A DNA stretch of 64,000 nucleotides from Selaginella moellendorffii. Lineage: Eukaryota; Streptophyta; Lycopodiopsida; Selaginellales; Selaginellaceae. A program made the translations under genes and the position numbers. Below, piece by piece: positions 1 to 11,219 of this stretch; position 1 is the stretch's first letter; each line of letters begins with the position of its first letter. A model generated the notes under the pieces. The model saw only the letters and a list, made by a program, of their open reading frames with translations. It did not search any database and was not told the DNA's origin. The stretch is from contig NW_003314332.1 in the NCBI RefSeq assembly GCF_000143415.4, forward strand, positions 833,863 through 897,862, in the 5' to 3' direction.

Positions 1-2
1 CT

Positions 3-2291
3 CGCGGCGAAGTAATGCGGTGGAACCCGACCAACTACAAAGAAGCGTTGGATGCGGCCATCAAGGTGCATTTCAATGATAACCTGCGAAAGAGGAACAT
101 GACGGGGTCGGGATCCACGTTTAGCAAAGGGGCCAAACCAAGGGGAACGTTTAGCAGAGGGAAATTCAAGAAGAGTTTCTCTAAGAATGAGTCCTCGGGG
201 TTCCAGAAAGGCAAATCCGGTGGCCAGCGAGCGAGTACGTGGGGGAGTCAGGCGAAAAGAGACAAACCCACAGATAAGAAGGTCAAGTCATATAGCAGCG
301 TGGGAAACAATGTATGCTACAACTGCGGTGAAGCGGGACACTTCTCGAGGGAATGTCCCTACCCGAAGAAGGCCAAAGCCAATATGGCCATCAAGTCGGG
401 TGAAGTCCAAACAGAGGTATGTGATCCAGTCCCTAACTCCAAGTTACTCATTACACGAGCAACTTTGGTAGAGAGTCGTTCGCGACATTTACTAGCCCTC
501 CGAGGGAAGCTCGGAGGTAGCTTTGTTAAAATCCTTATTGACACGGGTGCTTCGGATAATTTTGTGGCTGCAAACATAGTCCGGCAAGCCGGACTAATGG
601 TGCAGCGGCTAGGCGAACCAAGGACTATAGAGTTTGTTCAAGGTAGCCAAAGCACCGATGAGGTACTTTGACAAGCGAGAGTCGAAGTGGGGACTTGGAA
701 GGTGGACATGGACTTCACCGTGTTGGACATGGCGGGATTTGACGTGATCTTCGGAATGGACTGGTTCAATGGATTCGTGGTAGCCCTGCATGGACAAGGT
801 AGAAACCTTGTGGTACTGGCGAATGCCCAAGGAAGAAGATCTAGGGTGGAGGCCCAAGATCTAAAGGTAGGGCAAAGCAAGGCCAAAGATTCCTGCTTAA
901 ACCTGGTGTCCACGAGGGGACAACTCACTAAAGGAACTAAGGCGGCCTTTTTGTGCTTACTCTCGGTGAAGAGTGACAAAAAGACAAGAATGGAAGAAGT
1001 ACCTTTAGTGATCCAACGGGTGTTGGACCAATTCCAGGATACCATGCCGGAGGAGCTACCGGCGGGGCTACCCCCAGCACGACCGATAGAACATAAGATT
1101 GAGCTGGTCGAGGGTGCTGAGGCAGTGGTTCGTCCCCCTTATCGTTTGAACGAAAAAGAACTCAAGGAGCTCAAGTGCCAACTAGAGGAGTTGGTGGACA
1201 AAGGGTATGTTAGGTTGAGCAAGTCGCCGTATGGGGCGCCGGTGTTATTTGTGAAAAAGAAAGATGGATCTATGCGCATGTGCATAGACTACCGCTTGCT
1301 CAACAAGTATACAAAGAAGAACAAGTACCCTTTGCCAAGGATTGAGGACCTGTTCGATAGGTTGGGAAAGGCAAAATACTTCTCGAGGATTGACCTAAGG
1401 TCAGGATACTACCAGATCAGGGTAGCCGAGGAAGATGTCGAGAAGACAACCTGTCGAACGAGGTATGGGAGCTTTGAGTTTCTGGTGATGCCCTTCGGGC
1501 TATGTAATGCGCCGGCAACGTTTTCGGCGCTAATGAACCACGTCTTTGTACCCTATCTGGATCACTTCGTGGTCGTCTATATCGACGACATCCTGATCTA
1601 TAGCGAGACACTAGAGGAGCATGCCGAACACTTGGCGAAGGTGTTTGAGAAACTAAGGGAACACAAGCTGTATGCTAAAGAGAGCAAATGTGACTTTGCT
1701 CAACAAGAGGTAAAGTTTCTCGGGCATGTGGTGGGCCAGGACGGGCTCAAGGTGGACCCGGAGAAGGTCCAAGCGATCCAGGAATGGGAGCGACCATCCA
1801 ATGTACACGAGTTGAGGGCATTCCTGGGGCTATGCAACTACTATCGAAAGTTTATCAGACACTATTTGAGAGTAGCCCTGCCCTTAACGGACCAAACAGG
1901 AAAAGGGAAGATGGTGTGGACAGTGGAATGCGAGGCGGCATTCGTCCACCTCAAAGGGAAGTTGAGGAAGGCTCCCGTATTGGCATTACCAGACTTTGGT
2001 AAGGACTTTGAGGTAGAAACGAATGCTTCGGACTTTGCGTTGGGCGCAGTTTTGAAGCAAGACAACCATCCGGTAGCGTTCTTCTCGAAGAAGCTGGACA
2101 AGGCTCAACGGAAGTGGCCTGCCCACGAGAAGGAATTGTTTGCGGTGGTCAAGGCGCTCAAGGAGTGGCGACACTACCTTGGGAGACACTTCAAGGTTTA
2201 CACGGACAATGTGGCAACGAAACACTTCTTGTCACAGCCCGACCTAAGAGGGAAACAAGGTCGGTGGGCCAACGCAAGTGGCATATGTTGA
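3..2291 (+). pseudogene. Ty3/gypsy gag-pol fragment (CCHC, protease, RT, RNase H; no integrase)
   Basis: The frame is open from the window edge, so the true start is not visible. In order it shows a basic gag tail, a zinc knuckle (CYNCGEAGHFSREC, about 316-357), an aspartic protease core (LIDTGASDNF, about 535-564), reverse transcriptase with the YIDDILIYS catalytic motif (about 1579-1605), and an RNase H domain (about 2005-2270; [15 protein letters not shown], then YTDN). This is the domain order of Ty3/gypsy polyproteins. One in-frame TGA at 669-671 splits protease from RT; the same frame resumes at once, which fits CGA changed to TGA. After the RNase H motif GRWA the reading frame changes and stops, and no integrase core is found downstream. 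The copy is therefore dead by one nonsense codon and a 3' deletion. Confidence 0.9.
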
Positions 2292-2641
2292 GTCCCGAAG
2301 GCGCACCAAAGGTAAGCTAATTAGCATGGGTTGGATAGGTCGACCAGGCGTAGGGCACTACGCCCGACTCCCCGCGGGGATGTCGAATCCGTAAACGTAT
2401 TCTACGGAGGTTGGGTTCGAGTCCCAACCCCCTAGTAAAGCAAGGCTGGGTTCAAGTCCCGACCCCATACTAAGGCGTGGTGAGGTGATGAGTATAGGGA
2501 CACCTATATTCCGTTGTCATGGGCTCTTGGCCGGGGAGGCTAACTTAGTGGGGGGATGCCCCCGGAGACATGGTCAACAAGTTGTAGGTTAAAACGAGAC
2601 GTTCGATGTGGGCATCGAACTTCTTCTATGGGTGGTGGAGT
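2292..2641 (+). other. Non-coding 3' region of the Ty3 element with tRNA T-arm-like repeats and polypurine tract
   Basis: No reading frame is supported here. Near 2410 and 2450 there are two copies of a GGGTTCGAGTCCC or GGGTTCAAGTCCC module that would fold like a tRNA T-arm. The end holds GTTCGATG...CATCGAAC and then GGGTGGTGGAG directly before the LTR. The same arrangement occurs in inverse orientation at 11207-11245 in the LARD. Confidence 0.7.
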
Positions 2642-3799
2642 TGTAAGGAACCGACTCCCCGAGATGTCGTAGGCTAAAGGATCCCCAAAAGCTTGACCAA
2701 AATGACAAAGAGTTCATCGGATGGGACCAAGTCGAGGATCGAGTCCAAGACCGACTCTAGGACCGAGTTCGAGATAGAGTCCGGAATCGAGTCCGAGACC
2801 GACTCGGGGACCGAGTTCGAGTCCGAGTTTGAGACCGAGTTCGAGACGGAGTCTGAGATCCGAAATCGGGTCCGAAACTGAGTCCGAGGTCGAGTCCGAG
2901 GTCGGGTCCGAGATCGGGTCCGAGATCGAGTCCGAAATCGAGTCTGAGACCGAATCCGAAGTCGGATCCGAAATCGGGTCCGAGATCGAGCCAGAGACTA
3001 AGTCCAAATACTAATACGGGTCAAGGGGTGAAAGCCCAAAGCGTGCGTCTCCCAGGGGGGGGGGGCTGCAGGGGGTTCCAAAAGTATAGTAGGGATAGTG
3101 AGGTCCAGGAACTAGTTTTGAAGGGACTCTTCAGTTGGGCTTCCAAACCGACTTGAGGTTGAGACTGGGACCGAGGGGCCTTGGGTGGGAGTGAGCATGG
3201 ACTTGGCTGGTGCTGGAGGGGCCATCCAAGGAAGTGCTTAAGAGCAGCTCCCACTCCCGAAAGGGAAACCGACTGCGGTGCTCCCGACTCAGGTGGAGTG
3301 GTGCCCCACTTGAGTACCTTGTGGCTCATTGGTCCTCGCCCTTCCGGGGGCTTGGACCTTCCCTTCGGGATGGAAGAGGGGGGGTAGAGGTACCCATACC
3401 AGGCCGTTAGGCCACGGTGTTTCGCCCCGACGTCCCGAAGCAAGTGCTGCACCCAAGACTTGGGATTTAGAGGGTCCCATGATCAAGTCTTGTGGTACCA
3501 AGGGGTGTTAGGAATCTGGAGGCTTGGTGTGCTTGGCTGCTTGTGCCTGCGGGGAGTGTAGCCGAACCTTAAGTCCAGTCTAACCCGGGGAGGGGGATTG
3601 GGAGAGATGTGGGAATCCATAGATGGATGGCTAACACTCCGTTGCTCGTGCAGTGAGTAGCTGAAACCACGTAGGACCAAGTAGGAGCTGGTACCATAGG
3701 CGAGAACCTTGGCGAGGGAACTTAGCACAAGCCAAGGCAGAGTTGGTCGGATAGACGAGGTAAGCTGGCAAATTGGAAAGGAAAAATTTGTGGCTTACA
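2642..3799 (+). repeat. 3' LTR of the Ty3 element (diverged from the LARD LTRs)
   Basis: Begins TGTAAGG and ends GGAAAAATTTGTGGCTTACA. It keeps landmarks of the LARD LTR in the same order: a GAGTCCGAG-type tandem stretch, then GGTGAAAGCCCAAAGCG, CGTCTCCCAG, CCAAAAGTATAGTAGGG and the GCTTACA end. It is about 600 bp shorter than the LARD LTRs and clearly older. The base run GGGGGGGGG at about 3055 replaces CCCTGGGGGG of the younger LTRs. Confidence 0.75.
2700..3010 (+). repeat. GAGTCCGAG/GAGACCGAG tandem array inside LTR
   Basis: A degenerate 6- and 12-bp repeat of the form GA(G/C)TCCGAGA fills this part of the LTR. All frames are open because the unit has no stop, so the apparent acidic or serine-rich peptides here are repeat artefacts. 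The younger LTRs carry a longer version. Confidence 0.8.
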
Positions 3800-3979
3800 C
3801 TGCGGCTCTCAGCTTCTGTTCACGAGGGCGTGAATTTGCAGGGAAGAATGGTGGATTGTAAACAACTAAAGGGAACGACTCGAGAGACGATCCATAGAGG
3901 TTCAAATATAGAGGGAAAGGGCCCATGAACAAGAGTGCACCCCCTTTTCCAATCGGTTAAGGGTTTTGGGATATTTGGG

Positions 3980-4034
3980 GTTAAGTGTCCTTGGGTTTGA
4001 ATAGTACTGGGCTGGGTGACTTCCCGGGAAGTCC
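3980..4034 (+). other. 5S rRNA-derived fragment (3' half with box C)
   Basis: The segment starts GTTAAGTGTCCTTGGGTTTG and continues ATAGTACTGGGCTGGGTGAC and TTCCCGGGAAGTCC. It aligns with the 3' half of plant 5S rRNA, covering the box A end, the internal element and box C. The first half of a 5S gene is absent. The match to the ITS1 copy (17241-17296) continues about 20 bases past the 5S end, so both probably come from one 5S-derived retroelement rather than from two independent 5S genes. Confidence 0.7.
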
Positions 4035-5398
4035 AAACTCAGGAGCTTACATGCTAGAAGGCATGCGGTTAGAGTGTGGTGACCCAGATAATGATGGAGG
4101 TGTGGAAGCACCAGCAATGAGTTGTAAGCAACTAAGCAAAATGTGCAAATAAATCGTTAAGCTGGTAGAAAGCAGCTACCTAAGACTTCTTGTTCGGATA
4201 AGGAAGTTAGATATACTCTTATGGGGGAGAAATTGCTTATGTTACGATATAGTAAGTCAATGTCATAAAGGGAATGCTCATTGTCAAAGAAGCCATCATT
4301 GGGACACTGAAGCACTCTGGAACACCAGGAGGTGGTGTTTGGTGCCGTGAGGGCACGGATAATGCCCAAGGGACAAAGTCCCTAGTGAATGATGGATAGG
4401 AGGTGCTATCCAAATGTCCAAGGTTGTGGAGACAGGGGAAGTCTGTCTACCCGAATAAGACAAAGCCAAAAAGGGATTTTGGCAAGGCTAGTGATGGGCA
4501 TATAAGGGCCCATAAGTAACAACGGTAATCCTAGGGTATGGGATTACAAGGTGAGCAAACTCGGATTGAGGAACCACTCCTAGGCTGTCAGGTAGGTTCA
4601 TCCCCATGAATACTTGCCAAAGCATGGTAGAAAGTGCAAAGCTATCTTCCTAGTCTGGAGGAGAATGACCAAAGGAAATATACGAGGCCAAAAGGCAAGT
4701 AGTAAAGGGATAAAACCAAACCATAGGAATTTGGTATGACCAAGGGTGGTTATGCAAGTTAGGAGTGGTGAATCAAGTGGGCGCTCAAGCATATTGTTAC
4801 TAGGATGCTATGGAGAGTCTAAAACATGGGATTGTCCATGTTAGACTATATGGCAATTGGAAAGCTTGTGAAAGGAGAGACATTAGCAAGCTCAGGAACA
4901 TAGTTCCTTGAACGTTCCTCCTAGGTAGATAAGTACCTAGACATCCAAGTGTAAATGGTTTATAGAACGCGTGAAATCAAAGTGGCGCAGCAGAAGCGTG
5001 GTCTTGAAGCTTGTTGAGAGGCGAGGCTATCAATGTTAGAGAAGTAGTTCCCGAGTGTTCAAAGAGAGGGCTTTGAACGAAAGTCGATGGTTAAGGACTT
5101 TCACGCTTATGCATGAACCATGTTATAGTGGCTGGATGACTTGCTAAGTGAGATTGGCAAATCGAGGGGAACAAATACCCTAGTTGAAGGAGCCAACTTC
5201 AAAGGGGTGGCCCATGGGGCCGAGCATAGAGGAGTCCGTGCATGATCACAGACATGTCAAGTGAGAGGACTTGGCAGTGCAGAGGAACTAGGTTCCTAAA
5301 CTGTGATCTGTAGCGCGCTTTAAATATAAGTTGGTGCACCAGCGTGGGGAGTCACACCAGACATCTTGGGTGATGCCGTCCGTAGATGCATATACGGA

Positions 5399-5460
5399 GG
5401 TTGGGTTCGAGTCCCGACCCTCTAGTGCTTGGGTTCGAGTCCCAAATCACTAGGGCGTGG
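5399..5460 (+). repeat. Two adjacent tRNA T-arm-like modules
   Basis: TTGGGTTCGAGTCCCGACC and CTTGGGTTCGAGTCCCAAAT lie 27 bp apart. Each is a 5-bp stem around a TTCGAGT loop, identical in form to a tRNA T-arm and pol III B box. The inverse copy in the LARD lies at about 12685-12725. Confidence 0.6.
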
Positions 5461-6430
5461 TGATGGTTTGGAATATGAGGACACTCATATTTCGGTGGTC
5501 ATGGACTCTTAGTGGCGAGACTGGCTTGGGCACACCGCCAAGCGGGGGATACTCCGGAGTCGTGATGCACGGTTAGATTGCTTAGTGTGGCTTAGCATAT
5601 TTAACTTGAACACTTTGGTGCAAAGGGCACCAAAGACGTGGTGAATGGGATGGGGACACCCAGTCTTAGTTGCTATGGACCCTTGGCCGAAAGGGCTGGC
5701 TTGGGTGCACCGCCAAGTGTGGGGGATGCCCCTGGGGTCATGGTGAACAACTTAAAGGTCTAGAAGACTTAGTACCTGTTGGCGAACCTGATAAGGTGCT
5801 AAGGTTAGATCACTAAGTGATCTTATGGCTAAAACAAGGATAAGGTCCTTGTGAGGTTAAGGGATAAAGTTCCAAGCTCAAAGTGTTGATTGGAACTATT
5901 AATGATGGTGTGGCTTGGTCAAGGTGACCAAGTGGGAAGAGCACCTAAGAGAAATAAGCTGTATCCGTGCGATGGTATAGTGAGTCCGAGGAAAGTAGTC
6001 TCTATAAGAGACCCATATGAGGGTCACGAAGTTGGGTCGTGGATAGAGCACAGCAGAAGATGCTAGAGAGACGTACTAAGGGTGAACACCCTCCGGACTT
6101 GGCAAAGGAGAGTCTTTGCTATGGAACCGAAAGGATACCTCAAAAATGGAGGTAGCGATCTTATGTTGCTAAGTGCAACAATCAAGGATAGGAGCAAAAG
6201 ACTAGTGGCTAAGTAAAGAGCCATGGGAATCATGGGAAAGAATCCAAATGGCAAAGTCAGGCCAAGAACACTAAAGTGTGGGGTGCTAACGTATTGTGGG
6301 AAAAGCAATGTGTTCCCAAGGATGGATTCCCAATTGCTCCCATTTGGCAAAAGCGGAAGCTCTAAGGGTGGGAGCAGTAAGGTAGCTAAATAATAGGGCC
6401 GTGGACAATTTTAGCACAAATTACAATGTA

Positions 6431-7703
6431 GCATGTAACTTCTTGCTCCCTTCGTCACATGCATTTTTAACAAAGGTTTTCTCCTCCTTGTTTTCCCTGA
6501 TGGGTGATGGCTCCACTTACTTGTGATGCTGAATGAACTGATGTTCCTGGTGTGACCACCAAGTCCGGATCCAAGTGGGCAATTCCCTTGTCTTGAACTT
6601 GGGTGAGCTCAGTCGCATGGGGGCTTGGTGGGGAGTTGGGTTCTGAGGTGACTAACGCAAAACATGTATGTGCCTGCATGCCCTTTGCGCATGCACTAAG
6701 TAAGCATGTGGTGGAGGACATATGCTCCGTGCTATTCAGCGGCCTTTTGGAATCTCGAGCAGGGGATACATTTCCACCTGGCGAAAGGATCGGTCGCTGA
6801 ATAGCATGGCAAAGTTTTCTCCCTTTGTGTGACTGATGGGTGATGGCTGCACTCACTTGTGATGCTGAATGAACTGATGTTCCTAGTGTAACCACTAAGT
6901 CTAGATCCAGGCGGGCAATTCCCTTGTCTTGAACTTGGGTGAGCTCAGTCGCATGGGGGCTTAGTGTGGCAGCTGGGTTCTAAGGTGACCGATGTGGAGC
7001 ATGTATGTGTGCCTACATGCCCTTCGAGTGCACACTATCCCTGTCCCGCCACTCCTTGGGGGCACTCCTAGACCTCCTTGGTGGTGAGTAGCAAGTATGG
7101 GTGACGGCATCCACTGACTTGTGTGATGCCGATCTAGGAACTTCTGTTCCTGGATCATCTGAAGTGTGTTGAGCACAGTAAGATCGTTGACATTCAGGAC
7201 ATCACAAACCCATTGCTATATGTGATTGGTATGTGGTGTTTACTCTCAATGAAGGTGACCTCGTGCTCTTTTGCACATATGGTTCGGTTTGTCTCAATGT
7301 TACACTGGAAGAATCGAAGTCTTGTGGGTTTAGCAAGGGTGGTGTGGGTGATACCACAGCCAGCCTTGCTTGCCTACACTGTTGCATTGTTCTCAAGGTT
7401 TGGACTTGTTCCTGCCTTGATTTCATTGTAGCTCAGTTATTACCTTTGGACTGATGCTCAAGTAGGGGCTCATGCATCAGGTAGCCAAGGTCCAGTCCAA
7501 GTCCGGCCAGGGTGGGCAAAGGCTGTGCGTGTGTGTTCTCACCGTGCGTAGGCTTCACTCAGCTGCTGAGGGCTTTGGCTTGCCTTGGCACTTGAAGCAT
7601 GACCCTTGCCAGCAGTGGCATCCTAGTTAATGTTGGCTGTGCATTGCCTTTGCTCCATCTCTGGGTGCTAGGACCTATGTGCCTTGCATCCTCAGACAGT
7701 AGC
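6431..7703 (+). other. rDNA intergenic/external transcribed spacer upstream of 18S
   Basis: This runs directly into the 18S 5' end and has no coding signal. It contains the subrepeats listed next. I could not recognise a pol I promoter or a gene promoter. Its left border is the end of LARD homology at about 6430. Confidence 0.7.
6471..7180 (+). repeat. rDNA spacer subrepeats (~340 bp, two copies plus a partial third)
   Basis: Copy 1 starts at about 6471 and copy 2 at about 6811. Both contain TGATGGGTGATGGCT, GATGCTGAATGAACTGATGTT and TTGAACTTGGGTGAGCTCAG in the same order. A partial third copy starts at about 7094 (GGGTGACGGCATCCACTGAC). Tandem subrepeats of this size are usual in plant rDNA spacers. 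Confidence 0.75.
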
Positions 7704-8635
7704 TACCTAGTTGATCCTGCCAGCAGTCATATGCTTGTCTCAAAGATTAAGCCATGCATGTGTAAGTATAAACTGCTTTGTACTGTGAAACTGCGAATGG
7801 CTCATTAAATCAGTAATAGTTTATTTGATGGTACCTTACTACTCGGATAACCATAGTAATTCTAGAGCTAATACGTGCAAAGAGTCCCGACCTCTGGAAG
7901 GGATGCACTTACTAGATTCAAGGCCGATGCGGGCTCGCCCATATTCTTGGTGATTCATGGTAACTTGTCGAATCACGTGGCCCTCGTGCCAGCGATACTT
8001 CAATCAAATTTCTGCCCTATCAACTTTCGATGGTAGGATAGAGGCCTACCATGGTGGTGACAAGTAACAGGGAATTATTAGGGTTTGATTCTGGAGAGGG
8101 AGCCTGAGACACGGCTACCACATCCAAGGAAGGTAGCAGGCGCACAAATTACCCAATCTCGATACGGGGAGGTAGTGACAATAAATAACAATACCGGGCT
8201 TTCAAAGTACAATCTAAATCTCTTAACGAAGATCCATTGGAGGGCAAGTCTTGTGCCAGCAGTCGTGGTAATTCCAGCTCCAATAGTGTATATCAAAGTT
8301 GTTGCAGTTAAAAAGCTCGTAGTTGGATCTCGGGACGGGGCGAATGGTCCGCCCTTGCGGGTGTGCACTGGTCACCCCATCCTTTGAGTCAGTGACACTA
8401 CTCTGGTCTTTACTGGCTGGGGTGCGGAGTCAGCGATGTTACTTTGAAAAAATTAGAGTGCTTAAAGCAGGCTCGTGCTCTGAATACATTAGCATGGAAT
8501 AATGCTATAGGACTCTGGTCCTATTGTGTTGGTCTCCGGGATCGGAGTAATGATTAATAGGGACAGTTGGGGGCATTTGTACTCCATTGTCAGAGGAAAT
8601 TCTTGGATTTATGGAAGACGAACTACTGCGAAAGA

Positions 8636-8667
<32 letters not shown>

Positions 8668-8668
8668 A

Positions 8669-8705
<37 letters not shown>

Positions 8706-8788
8706 ATCTCAACCATAAATGATGCCGACTAGGGATTGGCGGATGTTATTTGGATGACACTGCCAGCACCTCATGAGAAATCAAAGTC

Positions 8789-8847
<59 letters not shown>

Positions 8848-9254
8848 AACCACCAGGAGTGGAGCCTGCGGCTTAATTTGACTCAACACGGGGAAACTTA
8901 CCTGGTCCAGACATAGTAAGGATTGATAGATTGAGAGCTCTTTCTTGATTCTATGGGTGGTGGTGCATGGCCGTTCTTAGTTGGTGAAGTGATTTGTCTG
9001 GTTAATTCTGTTAACGAATGAGACCTCAGCTTGCTAACTAGCTACTCGGAGGTTTCCTCCGAGGCCAGCTTCTTAGAGGGACTATTCGCTTCCAGCGGAT
9101 GGAAGTTTGAGGCAATAACAGGTCTGTGATGCCCTTAGATGTTCTGGGCCGCACGTGCACTACACTGATGAACTCAACGAGTGCGTGCCTGTGCCGAAAG
9201 GCTCGGGTAATCTTTTGAAATTTCATTGTGATGGGGATAGATAATTGCAATTAT

Positions 9255-9298
<44 letters not shown>

Positions 9299-9443
9299 AC
9301 GTTGACTATGTCCCTGCCCTTTGTACACACCGCCCGTCACTCCTACCGATTGAAGTGTTCGGATTGCAGCGATGCTGACGGTTCGCCGTCGGCGACGCTG
9401 TGAGAAGTTCATTAAACCTTATCATTTAGAGGAAGGAGAAGTT
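7704..9443 (+). rRNA. 18S rRNA gene, 5' part (interrupted, decayed)
   Basis: Starts TACCTAGTTGATCCTGCCAG (canonical TACCTGGTTGATCCTGCC) and contains all major 18S landmarks up to the TTTGTACACACCGCCCGTC region at about 9319 and GGAAGGAGAAGTT at the end. It is cut 41 bases before the mature 3' end by the LARD at 9444. Nearly universal positions carry C-to-T or G-to-A changes, for example CTGTTAACGAATGAG at about 9008 and AAATGATGCCGACTAGGGATTGG at about 8717. There is also a small deletion at about 8598 (CAGAGGAAATTCTTGG). I regard it as an rRNA pseudogene or silenced unit. Confidence 0.95.
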
Positions 9444-11206
9444 TGTAAGCGACTAATTTTTCCATTCTACTTTAGTCACTTAACCACACCTCCGACCACT
9501 TGGAGGAGTCTCATTCACAACCTCCATAAGTCCAATTCAGGACTTGGGGCTTGCTAGCCCCGAGAATGGCATCCATGCCACTCAACCTTTGCACTTGGTC
9601 CAAGTGCTCCACGTGTCCGATCCCATGACCGACACCCAAAGGTACCACTGACATCTCGGCCCGTCACGCTAAGGCCATGCCCATTCACCTTTGCTGTGCA
9701 AATGGTCCAATACCACTTGCATCACCATCCCGTCTCTCCAAGACTGGGCCATCTGTCTACGAGGGGTCATCCTAGATCCACTCCTTAGCATCCTTAGGAT
9801 GCCCACAGACCTGGGGAATCACCTTCCCCAAAGTCCCTTTGTCAGTTCCTACCAAGTCCCTTTCTGCCCCTGGCCGTGTTTGCCAACACTGCCACTGGAT
9901 CGAGGCCCACAGGCCCGACCACTAAGTCCCACGGTCCTCTGGGACTTCCTCACCACACGACTGTGTCCTTGGTCACTACCCCAGAGGACTGCTCCTCTTC
10001 CTTTCCACAGTCTGGGCCTTTGGGACGACATTTCGGAACACCGTGGCCTTACGCGAGCCACCTGGGTACTCTCCCCACCTATCGCCTTTAGGTGCTCTAG
10101 CCATGGGCTTAGAGCGAGGTTCCGTTGAGCCACGCCTAGTATCCAAGTAGGTAGTGCCACCCACACTTGGACTGGGAGCATCGGCCAGTCGATCTCCCGG
10201 GGGAACTAGAGCCGGCTCTTGAACACTTCGCCAAGCTACCCCGCTTGTCGGTCCGTATTCACTCTAGTCTTGGACTTCCCAGTGGTCAGTTCATCACCCA
10301 ACACTGGGTCTGGCCTTCCTGGGCCAAACTGGCCTTTCCTGGCCAAACTGGCTCCACTGCAGTCCTCCCCCCCTTACTATACTTTTGGAGCTCACCAAAC
10401 CCCCCAGGGTCTGGGAGACGAACGCTTTGGGCTTTCACCCTCTCAGGCTCCGGACTCGGACTCGGACTCGGACTCGGACTCGGATTCGGATTCGGACTCG
10501 GACTCGGGCTCGGGCTTGGTCTCGGCCTCGGCCTCGGTCTCGGTCTCGGTCCCGATCTCGGTCTCGGTCTCGGTCTCGGTCCCGGTCTCGGTCTCGGTCT
10601 CGACTTCGGACTCCATCTCGGACTCCATCTCGGACTCCATCTCGGACTCCATCTCGGACTCCATCTCGGACTCCATTTCGGACTCCATCTCGGGTCCATC
10701 TCGGGTCCATCTCGGACTCCATCTCGGACTCCATCTCAGGTCCATCTCGGACTCCATCTCGGACTCCATTTCGGGTCCATCTCGGGTCCACCTCGGACTC
10801 CATCTCGGACTCCATCTCGGACTCCATCTCGGGTCCATCTCGGACTCCACTTCGGACTCCAGCTCGGGTCCACCTCGGCGTCCATCTCGGACTCCATCTC
10901 GGACTCCACTTCGGACTCCAACTCGGGTCCATCTCGGGTCCACCTCGGACTCCACTTCGGACTCCATCTCGGACACTCCCACGTGTCATGTGTTGGTCCT
11001 TTTGGGTCCCTTTTTGGAGCCTCGCCTTTTGCTCGCTTCGTGCTCGTTCCTCGAGCACTTCGTTGGGAGTTTCACTCCCGCTCTTGACTTTTCAAGTCGG
11101 AGCTTTTGGTCCAAACGTGTTACGCTCGTTTGGCTTTCGCTTCAGCCACTACCACGTGGCACCCTTTCCGGCTCCACTTTGGGGCCTAGGGATTTTGTGT
11201 CTCACA
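9444..11206 (-). repeat. LARD 3' LTR (left copy)
   Basis: 1,763 bp. On the plus strand it reads TGTAAGCGACTAATTTTTCC at the left and ends TTTTGTGTCTCACA. It is almost identical to 15272-17091; the main difference is fewer repeat units in the 12-bp array (about 10870-10930). Confidence 0.95.
10449..10976 (+). repeat. CGGACT hexamer and CTCGGACTCCAT 12-mer tandem arrays in LTR
   Basis: The first ~150 bp is (CGGACT)n grading into (CTCGGT)n. The rest is a 12-bp unit, CTCGGACTCCAT, with CTCGGGTCCATC variants. Every frame is open across it, giving spurious SDSDSD, RSRSRS or GLGLGL peptides. The second LTR has the same array at about 16277-16860 with extra units, and the solo LTR has it inverted at about 30105-30560. 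Confidence 0.9.
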
Positions 11207-11219
11207 ACTCCACCACCCA
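11207..11219 (-). other. LARD polypurine tract
   Basis: On the minus strand this reads GGGTGGTGGAGT directly before the TGTGAGAC start of the 3' LTR. The same tract precedes the LTR at 2642. Confidence 0.75.

Larger units (their letters stand above)
1..3799 (+). mobile_element. Ty3/gypsy LTR retrotransposon, 5'-truncated by window, with 3' LTR
   Basis: Seen: a gag-pol reading frame, a non-coding 3' region, a purine-rich tract (GGGTGGTGGAG, ending at 2640) and an LTR that starts TGTAAGG and ends GGCTTACA. The 50 bases before the LTR match the equivalent 3' end of the LARD at 9444-17091, and the LTRs are recognisably related. I infer that this element family is the autonomous partner of that LARD. 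Integrase is missing because the coding region breaks off after RNase H near 2272. The 5' LTR lies outside the window. Confidence 0.85.
3800..6430 (+). mobile_element. Fragment of a LARD-type internal region, non-coding
   Basis: From about 4045 to 6430 the sequence matches, in inverse orientation, the internal region of the LARD at about 14110 down to 11715. Examples are GCATGCGGTTAGAGTGTGGTGACC (4066), the block around 5960-6070 and the block around 6120-6200. No long frame or retroelement protein motif is present. The first 100 bases (3800-3900) match nothing I recognise, and no primer-binding site follows the LTR at 3799. The fragment is therefore probably a separate or rearranged copy. 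Homology ends at about 6430, where rDNA spacer begins. Confidence 0.7.

Noticed and set aside
669-671. Programmed stop or recoding between protease and RT, or stop codons corrected by RNA editing
   Set aside because: Similar isolated stops occur in unrelated elements at CGA, CAG and TGG positions, while sister copies keep the sense codon. Mutation decay is the simpler reading.
54-9250. Other modest frames on either strand in the LARD, spacer and rRNA regions (for example 6467-6895, 8078-8368, 9691-10128)
   Set aside because: They overlap rRNA, LTR or spacer sequence and show no conserved protein motif.
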